Shown here: piece after piece, positions 5,899 to 6,810 of the stretch | Layout of the letters: each line of letters begins with the position of its first letter | Position numbering within the stretch: position 1 is the first letter of the stretch | Assembly: GCA_029864945.1 (NCBI GenBank) | Contig: JAOTSL010000179.1 | Span: 1-6,810 of the forward strand | Direction: 5' to 3' | Source: Gammaproteobacteria bacterium | Lineage (GTDB): Bacteria > Pseudomonadota > Gammaproteobacteria > S012-40 | Length of the DNA stretch: 6,810 nucleotides | The notes under the pieces: model-generated | Databases searched by the model: none | Told to the model about the DNA's origin: nothing | Seen by the model: the letters and a program-made list of their open reading frames with translations, nothing else | Program-made: the position numbers and the translations under genes

Positions 5899-6184
5899 GT
5901 GGCTGTATTTCGCACGGAATGAGGAAGCATATAGATATATGTAACCGGCTGAGTACGAAATTCTACCTCATCTTATTTGAACCTAGATTCCGCAGTTGGA
6001 TCGCGATTTCTAGCACAAGCTCTTGATGCACCTAGTCAATTTAAAAAACTGCTGATCATCAATAAGGTGACCACGCATTTTTTAAATTCACTATGCACAT
6101 CAATATCTTGCACCATAAAGGCGAATCTAACTGCGGATTCTAGGTTGAGGAGCCGGGAAAAAGATGAGTATGCTGAATAGTGAC
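5899..6184 (+). mobile_element. Degenerate MITE copy 3, interrupted by a second element
   Basis: TTTCGCACGG, GCATATA, GAGTACGAAA and the right terminus (AAGATGA...GCTGAATAGTGAC, ending 6184) match copies 1 and 2 in order and in the orientation of copy 2. The 30-odd bp that follow the left terminus in copy 2 are missing. The left end at about 5899 (GTGGCTGT) is tentative and shows no convincing 8-bp duplication. The nested hairpin survives with altered sequence: TTTCG (5908-5912) pairs with CGAAA (5956-5960), and CATATA (5928-5933) with TATATG (5936-5941). A different 163-bp palindromic element sits at 5982-6144. The copy begins about 33 bp upstream of the kinase start codon, so the kinase promoter must lie in it or between it and the gene. 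Confidence 0.72.
5982..6144. mobile_element. 163-bp foldback MITE with IS1380/ISEcp1-like termini, nested in MITE copy 3
   Basis: The ends are inverted repeats of about 20 bp: CCTAGATTCCGCAGTTGGAT on the left against CCTAGAATCCGCAGTTAGAT on the right, read inward. The two halves stay alignable as inverted copies for roughly 65 bp, down to AATTTAAAAAA (6038-6048) and its complement TTTTTTAAATT (6078-6088), leaving a central loop of about 30 nt. The single strand could therefore fold into one long imperfect hairpin. The flanks TTGAA (5977-5981) and TTGAG (6145-6149) look like a 5-bp target duplication with one change. CCTAGA ends resemble those of ISEcp1 in the IS1380 family; this assignment is from memory of the termini and is tentative. 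Open frames on both strands here are by-products of the palindrome. Confidence 0.75.
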
Positions 6185-6193
6185 AAAATATTA

Positions 6194-6204
6194 TGATATA
6201 TAAT
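6194..6204 (+). promoter_or_regulatory. Candidate -10 region for the substrate-binding protein gene
   Basis: A perfect TATAAT lies at 6199-6204, and an alternative extended form TGA-TATATA at 6194-6202. Both are about 80 bp before the start codon and just outside the right end of MITE copy 3. No good -35 box stands at 16-18 bp; a GTGACA formed by the MITE terminus (6180-6185) is only 13 bp away. In DNA this AT-rich the match may be chance. Confidence 0.25.
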
Positions 6205-6280
6205 TCCAATAATGTCACATAATAACCTTAATTTACACCCTGTTTCTCGCTAGATGTATGTATGAATAAAAGGCAATTAG

Positions 6281-6810
6281 ATGATAGGTAGATTGTATTT
6301 AACATTATTAAGCGTGGTCACGACCCTCCTTTGGAGCGGCGTGATATATGCCCAAACGTCTTATTTGGCTGAAGCTAGAGTGTACGTTGATTTGGTTTCC
6401 AAACCAACGCCAGCTTGGGATGGGCCTACCACTGGTCCGATAGCTCAGCGGGAAAAATTGGTGATTTACGTATCGGCGGATCAGTTAAATGGCGGAGCCC
6501 GGGGTGTGGGTAAAGCTGTTGAGGAGGCGAGCAAGGTTATTGGTTGGAAATTTCGTTTAATTGATGGGCAGGGAACCATTGAAGGTAGAGCTGCTGCCTT
6601 AACACAGGCGGCTGATTTAAATCCAGATGGTATTATTCTTGGCACAGTGGATGCACTCGAACAGGCAGCGGTTATAAAGCAGGTTGTCGCCAAAAATATA
6701 AAAATCGTTGGCTGGCATTCGATGGATAAATCAGGTCCTGCTTTAGAGCAAGGTATTTTTACTAATATTGCCACGGATCCTTTTGATGTTGCTAAAGCCG
6801 CAGCTATGTA
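6281..6810 (+). CDS. Periplasmic sugar-type substrate-binding protein (Peripla_BP_4-like), 3' end beyond window
   Basis: An open frame of 176 codons runs off the window without a stop; such proteins are usually 300-400 residues, so about half is present. Residues 1-24 form a signal peptide with a hydrophobic core (YLTLLSVVTTLLW) and a likely cut after IYA, before Gln25, so the product is periplasmic. A short region with WDGPTTGP (46-53) precedes the type I periplasmic-binding fold. That fold starts near residue 60 with LVIYVSADQLNGGARGVG, continues through GWKFRLIDGQGT (88-99), and reaches LNPDGIILGTVD (113-124) and KIVGWHSMD (141-149). This order matches ribose/LacI-type binding proteins that feed ABC transporters or sensors. 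The ligand is unknown and no transporter subunit is visible. AAAGG (6269-6273) is a suitable ribosome site seven nucleotides before the ATG. The gene is divergent from the hybrid kinase, which suggests but does not prove a shared role. Confidence 0.88.
   Translation, partial: MIGRLYLTLLSVVTTLLWSGVIYAQTSYLAEARVYVDLVSKPTPAWDGPTTGPIAQREKLVIYVSADQLNGGARGVGKAVEEASKVIGWKFRLIDGQGTIEGRAAALTQAADLNPDGIILGTVDALEQAAVIKQVVAKNIKIVGWHSMDKSGPALEQGIFTNIATDPFDVAKAAAM

Noticed and set aside
5977..6218. Overlapping short open frames on both strands between the kinase and the binding protein
   Set aside because: They lie within or across the palindromic element. Similar peptides on both strands follow from the inverted repeat, and no ribosome site supports them.
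6481..6774. 97-codon open frame on the minus strand
   Set aside because: It is antisense to the well-supported substrate-binding protein gene, whose frame encodes a conserved fold with a signal peptide and ribosome site.

Overview
The window reads as an AT-rich gammaproteobacterial chromosome, probably an environmental or marine lineage. That placement is inferred from gene content and base composition, not from a marker gene. It holds five protein genes I consider real, all with ordinary start signals except the kinase, which lacks a clear Shine-Dalgarno sequence. They are separated by unusually repeat-rich intergenic DNA. No rRNA, tRNA or CRISPR array was seen.

Layout, left to right. (1) Positions 1-113 are the cut end of a small non-autonomous transposable element (MITE copy 1, minus orientation). 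(2) 200-904 (+) encodes an alpha/beta hydrolase of the esterase / hydroxynitrile-lyase-like type. (3) 1013-1231 (-) encodes a 72-residue protein with a C-terminal membrane anchor and a perfect hairpin just upstream of its ribosome binding site. (4) 1263-1710 is a gene-poor gap. (5) 1711-2100 (-) encodes an exported single-domain rhodanese of PspE type. (6) 2359-2498 is a complete 140-bp MITE (copy 2, plus orientation) with an exact 8-bp target duplication; it interrupts a small ORF with a good ribosome binding site. (7) 2543-5866 (-) encodes a 1107-residue membrane-bound hybrid histidine kinase: Cache/PDC sensor, two PAS domains, HisKA, HATPase and two receiver domains. (8) About 5899-6184 is a degenerate MITE copy 3, split by a second, unrelated, almost fully palindromic 163-bp element at 5982-6144. 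(9) 6281 to the window end (+) is the start of a periplasmic sugar-type substrate-binding protein.

How the parts relate. The kinase and the binding protein are divergent, and both have periplasmic parts, so they may serve one sensing or uptake function; this is inferred from position only. About 286 of the 414 bp between their start codons is transposon-derived, so their present promoters must lie in or next to these insertions. The kinase gene sits almost exactly between two same-orientation MITE copies (2 and 3), while copies 1 and 2 form 109/113-identical inverted arms around the hydrolase, small membrane protein and rhodanese genes. The mobile-element structure is the most distinctive content here. 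No operon encoding a recognisable new multi-gene system is visible.
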